In this document: one piece after another, positions 54,299 to 63,012 of the stretch
Layout of the letters: every line of letters starts with the position of its first letter
Numbering within the stretch: position 1 is the first letter of the stretch
Assembly (NCBI RefSeq): GCF_030412785.1
Contig: NZ_CP125295.1
Span: 6,324,001 to 6,388,000, forward strand
Reading direction: 5' to 3'
Origin: Paraburkholderia sabiae
Lineage (GTDB): Bacteria > Pseudomonadota > Gammaproteobacteria > Burkholderiales > Burkholderiaceae
Length of the DNA stretch: 64,000 bases
The notes under the pieces: model-generated
What the model saw: only the letters and a program-made list of their open reading frames with translations
Database searches by the model: none
What the model was told of the DNA's origin: nothing
Translations under genes and position numbers: made by a program

Positions 54299-54616
54299 CC
54301 GCTCCTCCTGTCCCACGCTATTGTCGCCGCGCGTTGCTGGCGGCATCTGTCTCGTGCACACTTGTCTACATGCGCTGTCTGCGCATTGTAGGGAGCGCGG
54401 GACGATCTCGCGCCGTCGACGTCAGAGCGATCCCTCTAAACGGAACCCGCGCCGCGCCCCTATGATGAAAGATCCCGCGCGCGCTATTTCTGGCGTGCGG
54501 ACGTCGTTCAAACACGGTCTTCTGCGTGCTGCCCTTCTGCTCATTCGGCTTGCGCGCTCACATAAAACAGCGGCCCGGACACTGGACGGCGCGCGTGCAT
54601 CGAACGGAGACATCAG
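54299..54616. other. Divergent regulatory region with an inverted repeat
   Basis: No gene is seen. Inverted arms CTACATGCGC and GCGCATTGTAG (54366-54391) match with one inserted base around a five-base centre, a plausible TetR/LysR-type operator. GGAG at 54606-54609 serves the acyl-CoA dehydrogenase start. No regulator gene lies in the immediate neighbourhood. Confidence 0.5.
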
Positions 54617-56290
54617 ATGGAACGGTTCGGCCCCGGCATGACGCATGAAGTGACCAATCAGGTTCCGCCGCTCGCGAACTACAACCTGTTTTCGAGCGAC
54701 GCCGCGCTTGTCTCCGGCGTCGAGCGCGAAGGCGCGGGATGGCATCGCGAGACGCTCACGCGCGACGGCGCCGCGCTGACGACACCCGACATCCTCGCAC
54801 TCGCCGATCTCGCGAACCGCCACACGCCCGAACTCGCGTCGTTCAGCTCGCGCGGCGAACGCATCGATGCGCTCGAATTCCACCCTGCATGGCATACGCT
54901 GCTCGGCCTGTTGCGTCGGGAAGGACTGCACGCGCTGCCTTTCTCCGATCCGCAGCCCGGCGCGATGGTCGCGCGTTGTGCCGGCTATTTTCTGCACGCG
55001 CAACTCGAATCCGGCTCGCTGTGTCCGCTGACGATGACCTTCGCCAGCATTCCCGTGCTGCAACGCGAACCCGAACTCTTCGCGACATTGCGCGACAAGC
55101 TGTATTCGCGCGAGCATGATTCGCGCGACCTGCCGCTCGATCAGAAGACGTCGATGATGATCGGCATGGGCATGACGGAAAAGCAAGGCGGCTCCGACGT
55201 GCGCAGCAACCGCACACAGGCGTTCGCGGCGAGCGGCAGTGGACGTGGCGCGGGCTATCGGCTCGTCGGACACAAATGGTTTTTCTCCGCGCCGCAGTGC
55301 GACGCGCATCTGGTGCTCGCGCGCACTGACGATCACGAAAGTCTGTCGTGCTTCTTCGTGCCGCGCTTCGCGCCGGACGGCAGCAAGAACGCGGTTCGCA
55401 TCCAGCGTCTGAAGGACAAGCTCGGCAATCGTTCGAACGCGAGCAGCGAAGTCGAGTTTTTCGACGCGTGGGGCGTGATGATCGGCGACGAAGGGCGCGG
55501 CGTGCCGACCATCATCGAAATGGCGAACTACACGCGGCTCGATTGCGTGATCGGCAGTGCGGCGCTGATGCGTGCGGCGCTCGTGCAGGCGATTCACCAC
55601 GCGCGCCATCGCAGCGCATTCGGCCGGCATCTCGCCGATCAACCGCTGATGCGCAACGTGCTCGCCGATCTTTCGCTCGAGTCCGAAGCCGCGACCGTGC
55701 TGTTCATGCGCCTCGCGCGCGCCTTCGAAGACACGACGAACGCGCCCGAAGAACGCGCATGGCGGCGCCTCGTCACGCCTGCCGCTAAGTACTGGGTCTG
55801 CAAGCGCACGCTCGAATTCACGGGCGAAGCGATGGAAGTCTGGGGCGGCAACGGCTACGTCGAAGAAGGACCGATGGCGCGCTTCTATCGCGAGGCGCCC
55901 GTCAACTCGATCTGGGAAGGCTCGGGCAACGTGATGTGTCTCGACGTGCTGCGCGCGATGGAGCGCGAGCCCGACGCCGCGCAGGCCTTGCTTGCCGCGT
56001 GGCGCGCAGAGGCACAAGCACATCCCGCGCTGAACGCCGCGCTCGACTGGCTGACGCAAGCGCTGACGTCGGCGCCCGAAACACGCGAAGCATCGGCGCG
56101 CCGTATCGCGCAGCAAATCGTGCTGATCGCGCAGGCCGTGCTGCTCGTGCAGCATGCGCCGTCGTTCGTCGCCGATGCGTTCATCGCGACGCGCCTCGGC
56201 GAAGGCTGCGGCGAAAGCGGTCGCGTGTACGGCACGCTGCCCGCCGCGTACGATCACGCCGCGATCGTCGAGCGCGCGTTCATGAACTGA
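54617..56290 (+). CDS. AidB-like acyl-CoA dehydrogenase
   Basis: A 557-residue flavoprotein of the acyl-CoA dehydrogenase superfamily. Length and the N-terminal VPPLANYNLFSSDAALVSGVEREGAGWH match the AidB branch. The FAD-binding GMTEKQGGSDVRSNRTQA, the YRLVGHKWFFSAPQCDAHLVLART segment and the C-terminal FTGEAMEVWGGNGYVEEGPMARFYREAPVNSIWEGSGNVMCLDVLRA are intact. True AidB protects DNA from alkylation; here the neighbours point to lipid or aromatic catabolism. ATG has GGAG seven bases upstream; a second in-frame ATG lies at 54638. Confidence 0.87.
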   Translation: MERFGPGMTHEVTNQVPPLANYNLFSSDAALVSGVEREGAGWHRETLTRDGAALTTPDILALADLANRHTPELASFSSRGERIDALEFHPAWHTLLGLLRREGLHALPFSDPQPGAMVARCAGYFLHAQLESGSLCPLTMTFASIPVLQREPELFATLRDKLYSREHDSRDLPLDQKTSMMIGMGMTEKQGGSDVRSNRTQAFAASGSGRGAGYRLVGHKWFFSAPQCDAHLVLARTDDHESLSCFFVPRFAPDGSKNAVRIQRLKDKLGNRSNASSEVEFFDAWGVMIGDEGRGVPTIIEMANYTRLDCVIGSAALMRAALVQAIHHARHRSAFGRHLADQPLMRNVLADLSLESEAATVLFMRLARAFEDTTNAPEERAWRRLVTPAAKYWVCKRTLEFTGEAMEVWGGNGYVEEGPMARFYREAPVNSIWEGSGNVMCLDVLRAMEREPDAAQALLAAWRAEAQAHPALNAALDWLTQALTSAPETREASARRIAQQIVLIAQAVLLVQHAPSFVADAFIATRLGEGCGESGRVYGTLPAAYDHAAIVERAFMN

Positions 56291-56336
56291 CCACACCACG
56301 AGCACTACATAAACAAGAACAGGGAGAGACGACCAG

Positions 56337-57755
56337 ATGAAAAACGATCTGCCGGAGATCGCGGCACTCGGCGCGCTGTTGCGCGAGCAACGCGCTGCGT
56401 ATCTGCGCGCGCCGTATCCATCGTGGGACCAGCGCGCCGCGCAATTGAAAGCGTTGCGCGAAGTGCTGCTCGACAATCGCGATGCGCTCGCCGACGCGAT
56501 GCACGCCGACTTCGGCAATCGCGCGAAAGAAGAAATCCTGCTGGCCGAATTTCTGCTCATCAAAGAGGAAATCGACGGCGCGCTGCGTCACGGCAAGCGC
56601 TGGATGAAAGCGCAGCGGCGCGGCGCGAACAAATGGCTGCTGCCCGCGCGCGCGAAGGTCGTGCCGCAGCCGCTCGGCGTCGTCGGGATCATCGTGCCCT
56701 GGAACTATCCGGTGCTGCTCGCGGCGGGTCCGTTGATCAGCGCGCTCACGGCGGGCAATCGCGCGATCATCAAGATGTCGGAACTGACGCCGCGCACGTC
56801 GATGCTGTTCGAGCAGCTTATCTCACAGACCTTTTCGCGCGATCACGTCGCCGTCGTCAATGGCGACGCCGCGCTCGCGGCCGCCTTCAGCGCGCAACCG
56901 TTCGATCATCTGCTGTTCACCGGCTCGACGAAGGTCGGTCACGACGTGATGCGCGCCGCCGCCGAGCATCTGACGCCCGTCACGCTGGAACTCGGCGGCA
57001 AGTCGCCCGCAATCGTCGGACCGCAGGCGCGCTTCGACTACGCCGTCGACAGCATCGTCGCGGGCAAGACGCTCAACGCGGGGCAAACGTGCGTCGCGCC
57101 CGACTACGTGCTCGTGCCGCGCGGCAAGGAGCAGGCGTTCATCGAACGAGCGCGCGTGCGCATGGCGCGCCTCTATCCGGACTTCGCGCGCAACGCCGAT
57201 TACACGTCGATCATTTCGCCGCGCCATTTCGCCCGCCTGCAACGTCTCGCGGACGAAGCGCGCGAACAGGGCGCGCAACTGCACGCGCTGACGGACGCCG
57301 CGCCCGATGCCGCCGCGCGCCGCTTTCCGCTCGTCGCCGTGACACAGGCGCCTGACTCGTCCACGCTGATGCAGGAAGAAATTTTCGGGCCTTTGCTGCC
57401 CGTGATTCCCTACGATTCGCTCGACGACGCAATCGCCTACATCAACGCGCGCCCGCGTCCGCTGTCGCTCTATCTGTACGACGACGACAAGGCGACGATC
57501 GCGCGCGTCACGCACGAAACGATCGCGGGCGGCATGGCCATCAACGAAACGCTGATGCATCTCGCGTGCGAAAGCCTGCCGTTCGGCGGCGTCGGCGCGA
57601 GCGGGATGGGCGCGTATCACGGGTATGAAGGCTTCGTCACGTTTTCGAAGATGAAGCCGGTGCTGACGCAGGCGCGCTTCAACGCGCGCGGCCTGATCGC
57701 GCCGCCGTACGGCCGGCGCGTGCGGGCGCTGCTCAGTCTGATGATGCGTTTCTGA
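56337..57755 (+). CDS. Coniferyl aldehyde dehydrogenase-type ALDH
   Basis: A 472-residue NAD(P)-dependent aldehyde dehydrogenase. The catalytic Cys is C252 in NAGQTCVAPDY and the general base is E218 in LELGGKSP. GIIVPWNYPVLLAAGPLISALTAGN and PFGGVGASGMGAYHGYEGFVTFSKMKPVL match the CalB/coniferyl aldehyde dehydrogenase group, which also acts on medium-chain and aromatic aldehydes. It is 46 bases downstream of the acyl-CoA dehydrogenase gene and probably cotranscribed, converging on the flagellar operon. Confidence 0.9.
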   Translation: MKNDLPEIAALGALLREQRAAYLRAPYPSWDQRAAQLKALREVLLDNRDALADAMHADFGNRAKEEILLAEFLLIKEEIDGALRHGKRWMKAQRRGANKWLLPARAKVVPQPLGVVGIIVPWNYPVLLAAGPLISALTAGNRAIIKMSELTPRTSMLFEQLISQTFSRDHVAVVNGDAALAAAFSAQPFDHLLFTGSTKVGHDVMRAAAEHLTPVTLELGGKSPAIVGPQARFDYAVDSIVAGKTLNAGQTCVAPDYVLVPRGKEQAFIERARVRMARLYPDFARNADYTSIISPRHFARLQRLADEAREQGAQLHALTDAAPDAAARRFPLVAVTQAPDSSTLMQEEIFGPLLPVIPYDSLDDAIAYINARPRPLSLYLYDDDKATIARVTHETIAGGMAINETLMHLACESLPFGGVGASGMGAYHGYEGFVTFSKMKPVLTQARFNARGLIAPPYGRRVRALLSLMMRF

Positions 57756-57764
57756 CGTGGAGCC

Positions 57765-58100
57765 TCAAAGCTCGCCGGGTGTATCCGGCGCTGGGGAGGC
57801 GACGACAACGTCGGTGACAGGCGGATCGTCGGCGGCGCCGCTTTCCAGCCGATGCAGCCACGCGAGCAGTTCCGCGACGGCCTGATACAGCCGCGGCGGA
57901 ATGCGCGAATCGAGATCGACCTGCATCAGCAGCGACACCATTTCGGGTGATTCGTGCACGTACAGGCCCGCTTCCTTCGCGCGCTGCACGATCATGTCGG
58001 CGACGAGCCCATAACCCTTCGCGATGACGCGCGGCGCTTCGTCGTGACCGTGGGAATCGTAGACGAGCGCCGCCGCGCTCCGTCGATGCGTGCGGCTCAT
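57765..58100 (-). CDS. FlhB-like C-terminal-domain protein
   Basis: A 111-residue soluble protein matching only the cytoplasmic end of the FlhB/YscU export switch (RSAAALVYDSHGHDEAPRVIAKGYGLVADMIVQRAKEAGLYVHESPEMVSLLMQVDLDSRIPPRLYQAVAELLAWLHRLE). It lacks the membrane part and the NPTH autocleavage motif. Such paralogues (FhlB/FlhB2) are known near fliK and may assist substrate switching. Its start overlaps the fliK stop as ATGA. Confidence 0.85.
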   Translation of the reverse strand: MSRTHRRSAAALVYDSHGHDEAPRVIAKGYGLVADMIVQRAKEAGLYVHESPEMVSLLMQVDLDSRIPPRLYQAVAELLAWLHRLESGAADDPPVTDVVVASPAPDTPGEL

Positions 58101-59479
58101 TGCATGTCCCAGTCGAAATCATCGTGGCCGGCGTCATGCTGTGCGGGCTTGTCCGCCGTCGAGCGTGCATACGCCGATGCCGCCGCCGCCGCCGCAGCCG
58201 CCGCGCCGCCAGCCGGCGGGCTTCCGCCGATCTCGCGAATCGACAGGCCGCTCAGTTCGATGCCCGCCTGCGCGAGCCGCTGCCTGAACGTCTCGCCCTG
58301 CGCGGCAAGACGCGCCGCGCCGCCCGGACTCGCCTGCACCCGCGCGACGAGACGCGTGCCCGTCAGCGTGAGGTCGGCGTCGACCGTGCCGAGCGACGGC
58401 AGCGACAGCGTGAGGCGCGTGCGCCACGGATACTCATCGTCGGCGGAAGAAGCGCCATTGCCGCTGCGCCGCCATTCGTCGCCGTCCTGTTCGATCGTCC
58501 AGTCGAGCCGCGCGCCCGGCCACGCTTCGCCCGTCCAGCGGAATTGCCCCGTCGCGAGCAGATCGAGCTGCTGGCGCACGAGGGGAATCGTCGCGGGATG
58601 CAGCGAAGCCTGCATCGATTGCTGTTGCGGTGTGTTCGGATCGTCGCCCGCCGCGTGCGTCATGGCAGCCTGCTGCGAGGAGCGCGCGTTTTCGGCGGGC
58701 ATGTCGATGATGTCGTGCGTCGCGAGATCGAACGTCGTGAAGCGCGCCGACTGATTGTGCGGCCCTTGCGGTCCTTCCGGTTCGCCACGCGCGGCGGCGA
58801 CGGCGGCAGCGAACGCCGCGGCGCCCGTGTTGCCGGATGGCCGGCCTTGCGTCCACGCATTCGCGTCGTCGGCATCCTGGCCGGCGTCGGACTGCGGTTG
58901 GGACGCGGCATCGGCCAGCCGATTCTGCGCCTCGCCCGCGAGCGACTCGACGGGACGTTGCCCCGACAGCCATTGCGCGAGATGCGATTCGTAGAACAGC
59001 CCGCTTTCGGCGACGGTGCGTTGCAGCGCGGCCGCCAGCTCGGCGACGGGCACCGGCGCGGCGACGATATTCGACGCCGCGTTCGTACCCTGCGCGGCGT
59101 TCGCCCCGCTTGCATTTTGTGCGGGCGCGTTACCCGAAGCCGCCGCCTGCTGCGCGTTCGCGCCCGTATCGACCAGCAGCGGTGCGATATCGATCGCGGG
59201 CGCGGCGGGCCAGACGGGCATCTGCCCGACCAGCGCGGGCGTCGCTTCGCCGCCGTAACGCGTGATGGCATCGAGCGTCAGCGCGACGGCCGACAGCGCC
59301 GTCTGCGCGGACGCAGGCAATGGCGCGGGCGTCGCCGGAATGGGCGAAACGGGCGGGGTCTTGACGTTGAGAGAGGCGTCCGCCTGAGATGCGGTGGCGC
59401 CGGCGCGCGCGCCGACGGGAAGCAGGCTGTCGATGCGGCTAGCCAGCAGTGCAGCCACAGCCGTGTCGATTCCGTTCAT
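58097..59479 (-). CDS. fliK: Flagellar hook-length control protein
   Basis: A 460-residue secreted ruler protein that stops hook growth. The N-terminal 270 residues are Ala/Pro/Gln-rich and disordered, as expected for the measuring part. The C-terminal domain starts near LHPATIPLVRQQLDLLATGQFRWTGEAWPGARLDWTIEQD and contains TLSLPSLGTVDADLTLTGTRLVARVQAS. An AGAGGA site precedes ATG. The 3' end is coupled to the FlhB-like gene, the protein family FliK talks to. Confidence 0.87.
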   Translation of the reverse strand: MNGIDTAVAALLASRIDSLLPVGARAGATASQADASLNVKTPPVSPIPATPAPLPASAQTALSAVALTLDAITRYGGEATPALVGQMPVWPAAPAIDIAPLLVDTGANAQQAAASGNAPAQNASGANAAQGTNAASNIVAAPVPVAELAAALQRTVAESGLFYESHLAQWLSGQRPVESLAGEAQNRLADAASQPQSDAGQDADDANAWTQGRPSGNTGAAAFAAAVAAARGEPEGPQGPHNQSARFTTFDLATHDIIDMPAENARSSQQAAMTHAAGDDPNTPQQQSMQASLHPATIPLVRQQLDLLATGQFRWTGEAWPGARLDWTIEQDGDEWRRSGNGASSADDEYPWRTRLTLSLPSLGTVDADLTLTGTRLVARVQASPGGAARLAAQGETFRQRLAQAGIELSGLSIREIGGSPPAGGAAAAAAAAASAYARSTADKPAQHDAGHDDFDWDMQ

Positions 59480-59547
59480 GCCCGCATCCTCTCGCGCATT
59501 GACGCTGCGTAGCCGCTAGCGGCTCATATGAAGCTGTGTGAAAGCGC

Positions 59548-59877
59548 TCAGCGCGCCTGGTAAAGTTCTGTCAGCACGATGGCCGGGCGGCTCGGCGCGA
59601 ACAGCGCCTGCAGCTTGGCCATGCGCGGATTCGCGAGATCGCGGACCGTCGCGTCGTTCGCGAGGATCTGGCGGATCAGGTCGAATTTGCGGGAGCGCTC
59701 GTCGTCGGACAGGCGCACGCCGTCTTCCGCGTGTTTCAGCGCGTCGACGAGATGCCGGTACTCGTCCTGCAACAGGACGAGATCGTTCCAAAGCGCGTTT
59801 CGCGCTGCCATCACCATCTGGACTGAAATCGCTGCGATCGCCTCGTAGCGGGCGAAATAGTCTGCGTTCGAACTCAT
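59548..59877 (-). CDS. fliT: Flagellar protein FliT
   Basis: A 109-residue helical protein at the FliT position after fliS. It reads MSSNADYFARYEAIAAISVQMVMAARNALWNDLVLLQDEYRHLVDALKHAE, with charged helices and the basic region DERSRKFDLIRQILANDATVRDLANPRMAKLQALF, typical of FliT-type chaperones for the filament cap FliD. Its ATG overlaps the fliS stop as ATGA (59874-59877). Sequence conservation of FliT is low, so the call rests partly on gene order. Confidence 0.82.
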   Translation of the reverse strand: MSSNADYFARYEAIAAISVQMVMAARNALWNDLVLLQDEYRHLVDALKHAEDGVRLSDDERSRKFDLIRQILANDATVRDLANPRMAKLQALFAPSRPAIVLTELYQAR

Positions 59878-60308
59878 CTCATGCTTTCGGCGGACGACTG
59901 CATCGCCATCCGCGCAATCTCCGGTGCGATTCCGATCCAGGCTTCCTCGAGCGTGGCCAGCAACCCGTCGACTTCGACGAGCATCGCCTCGCTCTGTTTG
60001 AGGTTCGCCTCGAGCAGTCGCCGCGTCATATAGCTATAGAGCGCATCCAGACGCCCCGCGATTTCGCCGCCGGCGTCGAGATTGAGCGCCTGCTGCAATC
60101 CGTCGCCGATGATCTGGATGGCCTTGCCGATCGACTCGCCGCGGGCCGCAATATCGCCTTGCTGCAGATGCATACGCGCCTGCGCAACTGCCTTGCGCGC
60201 CCCCTGGTACAACATCACGATCAGGCGATGGGGGCTTGCACCCATCACCCCTGTCTCCACGCCGACGCGAGCGTAAGCATTGGCTCCAGAGTGTCCCGGG
60301 GAAAACAT
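59874..60308 (-). CDS. fliS: Flagellin export chaperone FliS
   Basis: A 144-residue cytoplasmic chaperone that binds flagellin until export. NAYARVGVETGVMGASPHRLIVMLYQGARKAVAQARMHLQQGDIAARGESIGKAIQIIGDGLQQALN is the family core, and LYSYMTRRLLEANLKQSEAMLVEVDGLLATLEEAW follows. The start at MFSPGHSGANAYARVG has a strong AGGAGGAG site. It is the first gene of fliS-fliT-fliK-flhB-like and lies behind a sigma-28-type promoter. Confidence 0.93.
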   Translation of the reverse strand: MFSPGHSGANAYARVGVETGVMGASPHRLIVMLYQGARKAVAQARMHLQQGDIAARGESIGKAIQIIGDGLQQALNLDAGGEIAGRLDALYSYMTRRLLEANLKQSEAMLVEVDGLLATLEEAWIGIAPEIARMAMQSSAESMR

Positions 60309-60416
60309 CGGCGCTCCTCCTGTATTGCAGATAACGGTCGGACTGACAGCGGACGGCTTGCCGGGACGCTGCGTCACCTTTTGCCGCGCGCTTTCCAGCC
60401 AGCCCTTGTATCAAGG

Positions 60417-60443
60417 TTATCGGTTCATACGAATAAAGCTTTA
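60417..60443 (-). promoter_or_regulatory. Sigma-28 (FliA) type promoter upstream of fliS
   Basis: On the minus strand TAAAGCTT, an 11-base spacer and ACCGATAA match the enteric FliA consensus TAAAGTTT-N11-GCCGATAA at 14 of 16 positions with exact spacing. It sits about 110 bases before the fliS ATG, consistent with late flagellar-class control. The rest of the 60309-60654 gap shows no gene. Confidence 0.75.
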
Positions 60444-60654
60444 GCCCGCTGGAAGGAAGCGTCAGAAATGCACCACGGCATGGCGCCCCGGGGCCGCGCG
60501 CCGCGTGGGTTTGCCACGCGCGGCAGGTCCGTTGCACCAGCACAGTGCACAAAAAAGAGGCGGGAAGCCGATGCGCCGCGCATGAATCCGCGCGCCGCCG
60601 CCCAGAGGAAAGGCGGCATGCCCGCGAACGCCTGCGGCGCGCTCGCTTTTTACG

Positions 60655-60990
60655 TCAGACGGCCATCTGCATGATGTCGTTGTAGGCCGACACCAGCTTG
60701 TTGCGCACCTGCAAGCCGAACTGGAAGCCGACGTTGGCCTTCTGCATGTCGACCATCACGTCGTTCAGCGACACGTTCGGCGCGCCGATTTCGAATGCGT
60801 GAGCTTCGCCGACGGCAGCCTTCTGGTCGCCGCTGATCTTGTCGATCGACGCCTTCAGCGCCGACGCGAAGCCGCCCGCCGTGGCGGCGCCAGATTCGTT
60901 GGCCACCTGGGCGCTGCCGCCCGTGGCCTGTGCTGCCATCGCCTGCATCTGTTGCAGGGCCGACTGGAGCGGATTGATGGGCGCTGTCAT
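60655..60990 (-). CDS. fliE: Flagellar hook-basal body protein FliE
   Basis: A 111-residue rod-base protein that joins the MS ring to the rod. The N-terminal helix [20 protein letters not shown], the central Gly/Ala stretch, and the conserved C-terminal half ([40 protein letters not shown]) are diagnostic. An AGGAGAG site precedes ATG. It is divergent from fliF, with a 237-bp shared control region. Confidence 0.95.
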   Translation of the reverse strand: MTAPINPLQSALQQMQAMAAQATGGSAQVANESGAATAGGFASALKASIDKISGDQKAAVGEAHAFEIGAPNVSLNDVMVDMQKANVGFQFGLQVRNKLVSAYNDIMQMAV

Positions 60991-61227
60991 GTTCTCTCCT
61001 GAGTGAGATGCCGGCGAGCGTTCGCGCCATGCACCAATTGGACAGGAAGCATAGCAGTGGCCCTTTTCCGAAAGCCGTGAAAGTAAGGGGGAAACCCCCC
61101 GCTATTCGGCGCATCGGGTTGCCTGCCCATGCGGATAATCCCTAGCGTGAAAGTCTCTGTCGACAGACGTTGCTGGTAAGGCGGCGTAAGCGGCAGAACG
61201 CAAAAGGATTCCGGAGAAACCCGACGC
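60991..61227. promoter_or_regulatory. Divergent fliE/fliF control region
   Basis: This 237-bp spacer must carry promoters for fliE (minus) and fliF (plus). Seen directly: a small GGGG-GAAA-CCCC hairpin near 61087-61100. GCGGATAA at 61131-61138 resembles a sigma-28 -10 box but has no matching -35. No convincing sigma-54 site was found by eye. Confidence 0.35.
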
Positions 61228-63012
61228 ATGGATTCGTCAGCCAACTCTTTAATGACCCCCGACGCCCGCATGGGCCTCGCCGGCGCACAGCCCGGCGCAG
61301 CGGGAGCCGCCCAGGCGGGCGCAGCGGGCCTCGACCTCGGCGGCTCGGGCAGCGGCTTTGCCTCGCGCTTCCCCGGTCTGCCCGCTTCGCTGACGCAGAT
61401 GCGCGGCAACCCGCGCGCGCCGCTGATCTTCGCGGTCGCGGTGCTGATCGCCGTCGTCGCGGGACTGATTCTCTGGTCGCGTGCACCCGACTATAAGGTG
61501 CTGTACAGCAACGTATCCGATCAGGATGGCGGCGCAATCGTTGCCGCACTCCAGCAGGCAAACGTTCCCTACAAGTTTTCCGATGCCGGCGGCGCGATCC
61601 TGATCCCCGCCGATCAGGTGCACGAAATGCGTCTGCGCCTGGCGTCGCAGGGTCTGCCGAAGAGCGGCTCGGTCGGTTTCGAACTGATGGACAACCAGAA
61701 GTTCGGCATCAGCCAGTTCGCCGAGCAGATCAACTACCAGCGCGCGCTGGAAGGCGAACTGCAGCGCACGATCGAATCGATCTCGACGGTGAAAACGGCG
61801 CGCGTCCATCTGGCGATTCCGAAGCCGACCGTGTTCGTGCGCGACCGCGAAGCGCCGTCGGCGTCCGTGCTCGTCAATCTGTATCCGGGCCGCATGCTCG
61901 ACGAAGGCCAGGTCGTGGCCATCACGCATATGGTCGCTTCCGCCGTGCCTGACATGCCCGTGCGCGGCGTGACGATCGTCGACCAGGACGGCAACCTGCT
62001 CACGCAGGCGGGTGCGAACGGCGCTGGCCTCGACGCGACGCAGCTCAAGTATGTGCAGCAGATCGAGCGCAACACGCAGCAGCGCATCGACGCGATCCTC
62101 GGACCGATGTTCGGCTCGGGCAACGCGCATTCGTCGGTGAGCGCGGACATCGATTTCTCGAAGAACGAGCAGACCTCGGAGCGGTATGCCCCGAACAACG
62201 ATCCGCAGCAGGCCTCGATTCGCAGCCAGCAGACCAGCACGGCAACCGAAATGTCGCAGAGCGGTGCGTCGGGCGTGCCGGGCGCACTGTCGAATCAGCC
62301 GCCGCAGCCGGCGTCCGCACCGATCACGGCGAGCGCGAATGGCGCCAGCGGCGTGACGACGACGCCCGTCAGCGACCACAAGGACTCGACCACCAACTAC
62401 GAGCTGAGCAAGACCGTGAGCCACACGGAGCAGGCGGTTGGCGGCATCAAGCGCCTGTCGGTGGCCGTGGTGGTGAACTACATGCGTGTCGTCGACGCAA
62501 AGGGTCACGCGACGATGCAGCCCATTTCCGCCGACAAGCTCGCGCAGGTCGATCAGCTGGTCAAGGAAGCGATGGGTTACAGCCAGGCGCGCGGCGACAC
62601 GGTCAAGGTGATCAGCAGCGCGTTCCAGCAGATCGCCGATCCGGATGCCGACCTGCCGTGGTGGCGCACGAAGGACATGATCGCGATGTACAAGCAGATC
62701 GCGACGTACGCCGGCATCGGTCTGGTCGCCCTGTTCCTGTACTTCGTGATGGTGAAGCCGGCCCTGCGCCGCGCGTTCCCGCCGCCGCCGGAAGTCGTCG
62801 CTGCACTGCCGTCGCCGGATGAACCGGTGCTCGACGGCCTGCCGAGCGCGGCAGCCGTGGCAGCGGAAGAGGAAGTCGAAGGATCGCTGGTCTCGCTGGA
62901 AAGCGACAAGGCCAAATATGAGCGGAACCTCGAATATGCGCGTCAGATCGCGCGTCAGGATCCGAAGATTGTTGCAACCGTCGTGAAGAGCTGGGTGTCC
63001 GATGAGCACTGA
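61228..63012 (+). CDS. fliF: Flagellar MS-ring protein FliF
   Basis: A 594-residue inner-membrane ring protein. A Gly/Ala-rich N terminus leads to the first helix (PLIFAVAVLIAVVAGLILWS, about 70-90), then a large periplasmic part with the YscJ-like region YKVLYSNVSDQDGGAIVAALQQANVPYKF and ARVHLAIPKPTVFVRDREAPSASVLVNLYPG. The second helix is YAGIGLVALFLYFVMVKPALRRAF. The cytoplasmic tail (LEYARQIARQDPKIVATVVKSWVSDEH) binds FliG. It overlaps fliG by 11 bases. Confidence 0.97.
   Translation: MDSSANSLMTPDARMGLAGAQPGAAGAAQAGAAGLDLGGSGSGFASRFPGLPASLTQMRGNPRAPLIFAVAVLIAVVAGLILWSRAPDYKVLYSNVSDQDGGAIVAALQQANVPYKFSDAGGAILIPADQVHEMRLRLASQGLPKSGSVGFELMDNQKFGISQFAEQINYQRALEGELQRTIESISTVKTARVHLAIPKPTVFVRDREAPSASVLVNLYPGRMLDEGQVVAITHMVASAVPDMPVRGVTIVDQDGNLLTQAGANGAGLDATQLKYVQQIERNTQQRIDAILGPMFGSGNAHSSVSADIDFSKNEQTSERYAPNNDPQQASIRSQQTSTATEMSQSGASGVPGALSNQPPQPASAPITASANGASGVTTTPVSDHKDSTTNYELSKTVSHTEQAVGGIKRLSVAVVVNYMRVVDAKGHATMQPISADKLAQVDQLVKEAMGYSQARGDTVKVISSAFQQIADPDADLPWWRTKDMIAMYKQIATYAGIGLVALFLYFVMVKPALRRAFPPPPEVVAALPSPDEPVLDGLPSAAAVAAEEEVEGSLVSLESDKAKYERNLEYARQIARQDPKIVATVVKSWVSDEH

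Noticed and set aside
60991..61227. Sigma-54 promoter for fliE or fliF
   Set aside because: A TGGCGCG-type word occurs on the minus strand but lacks the matching TTGC element at the right distance.
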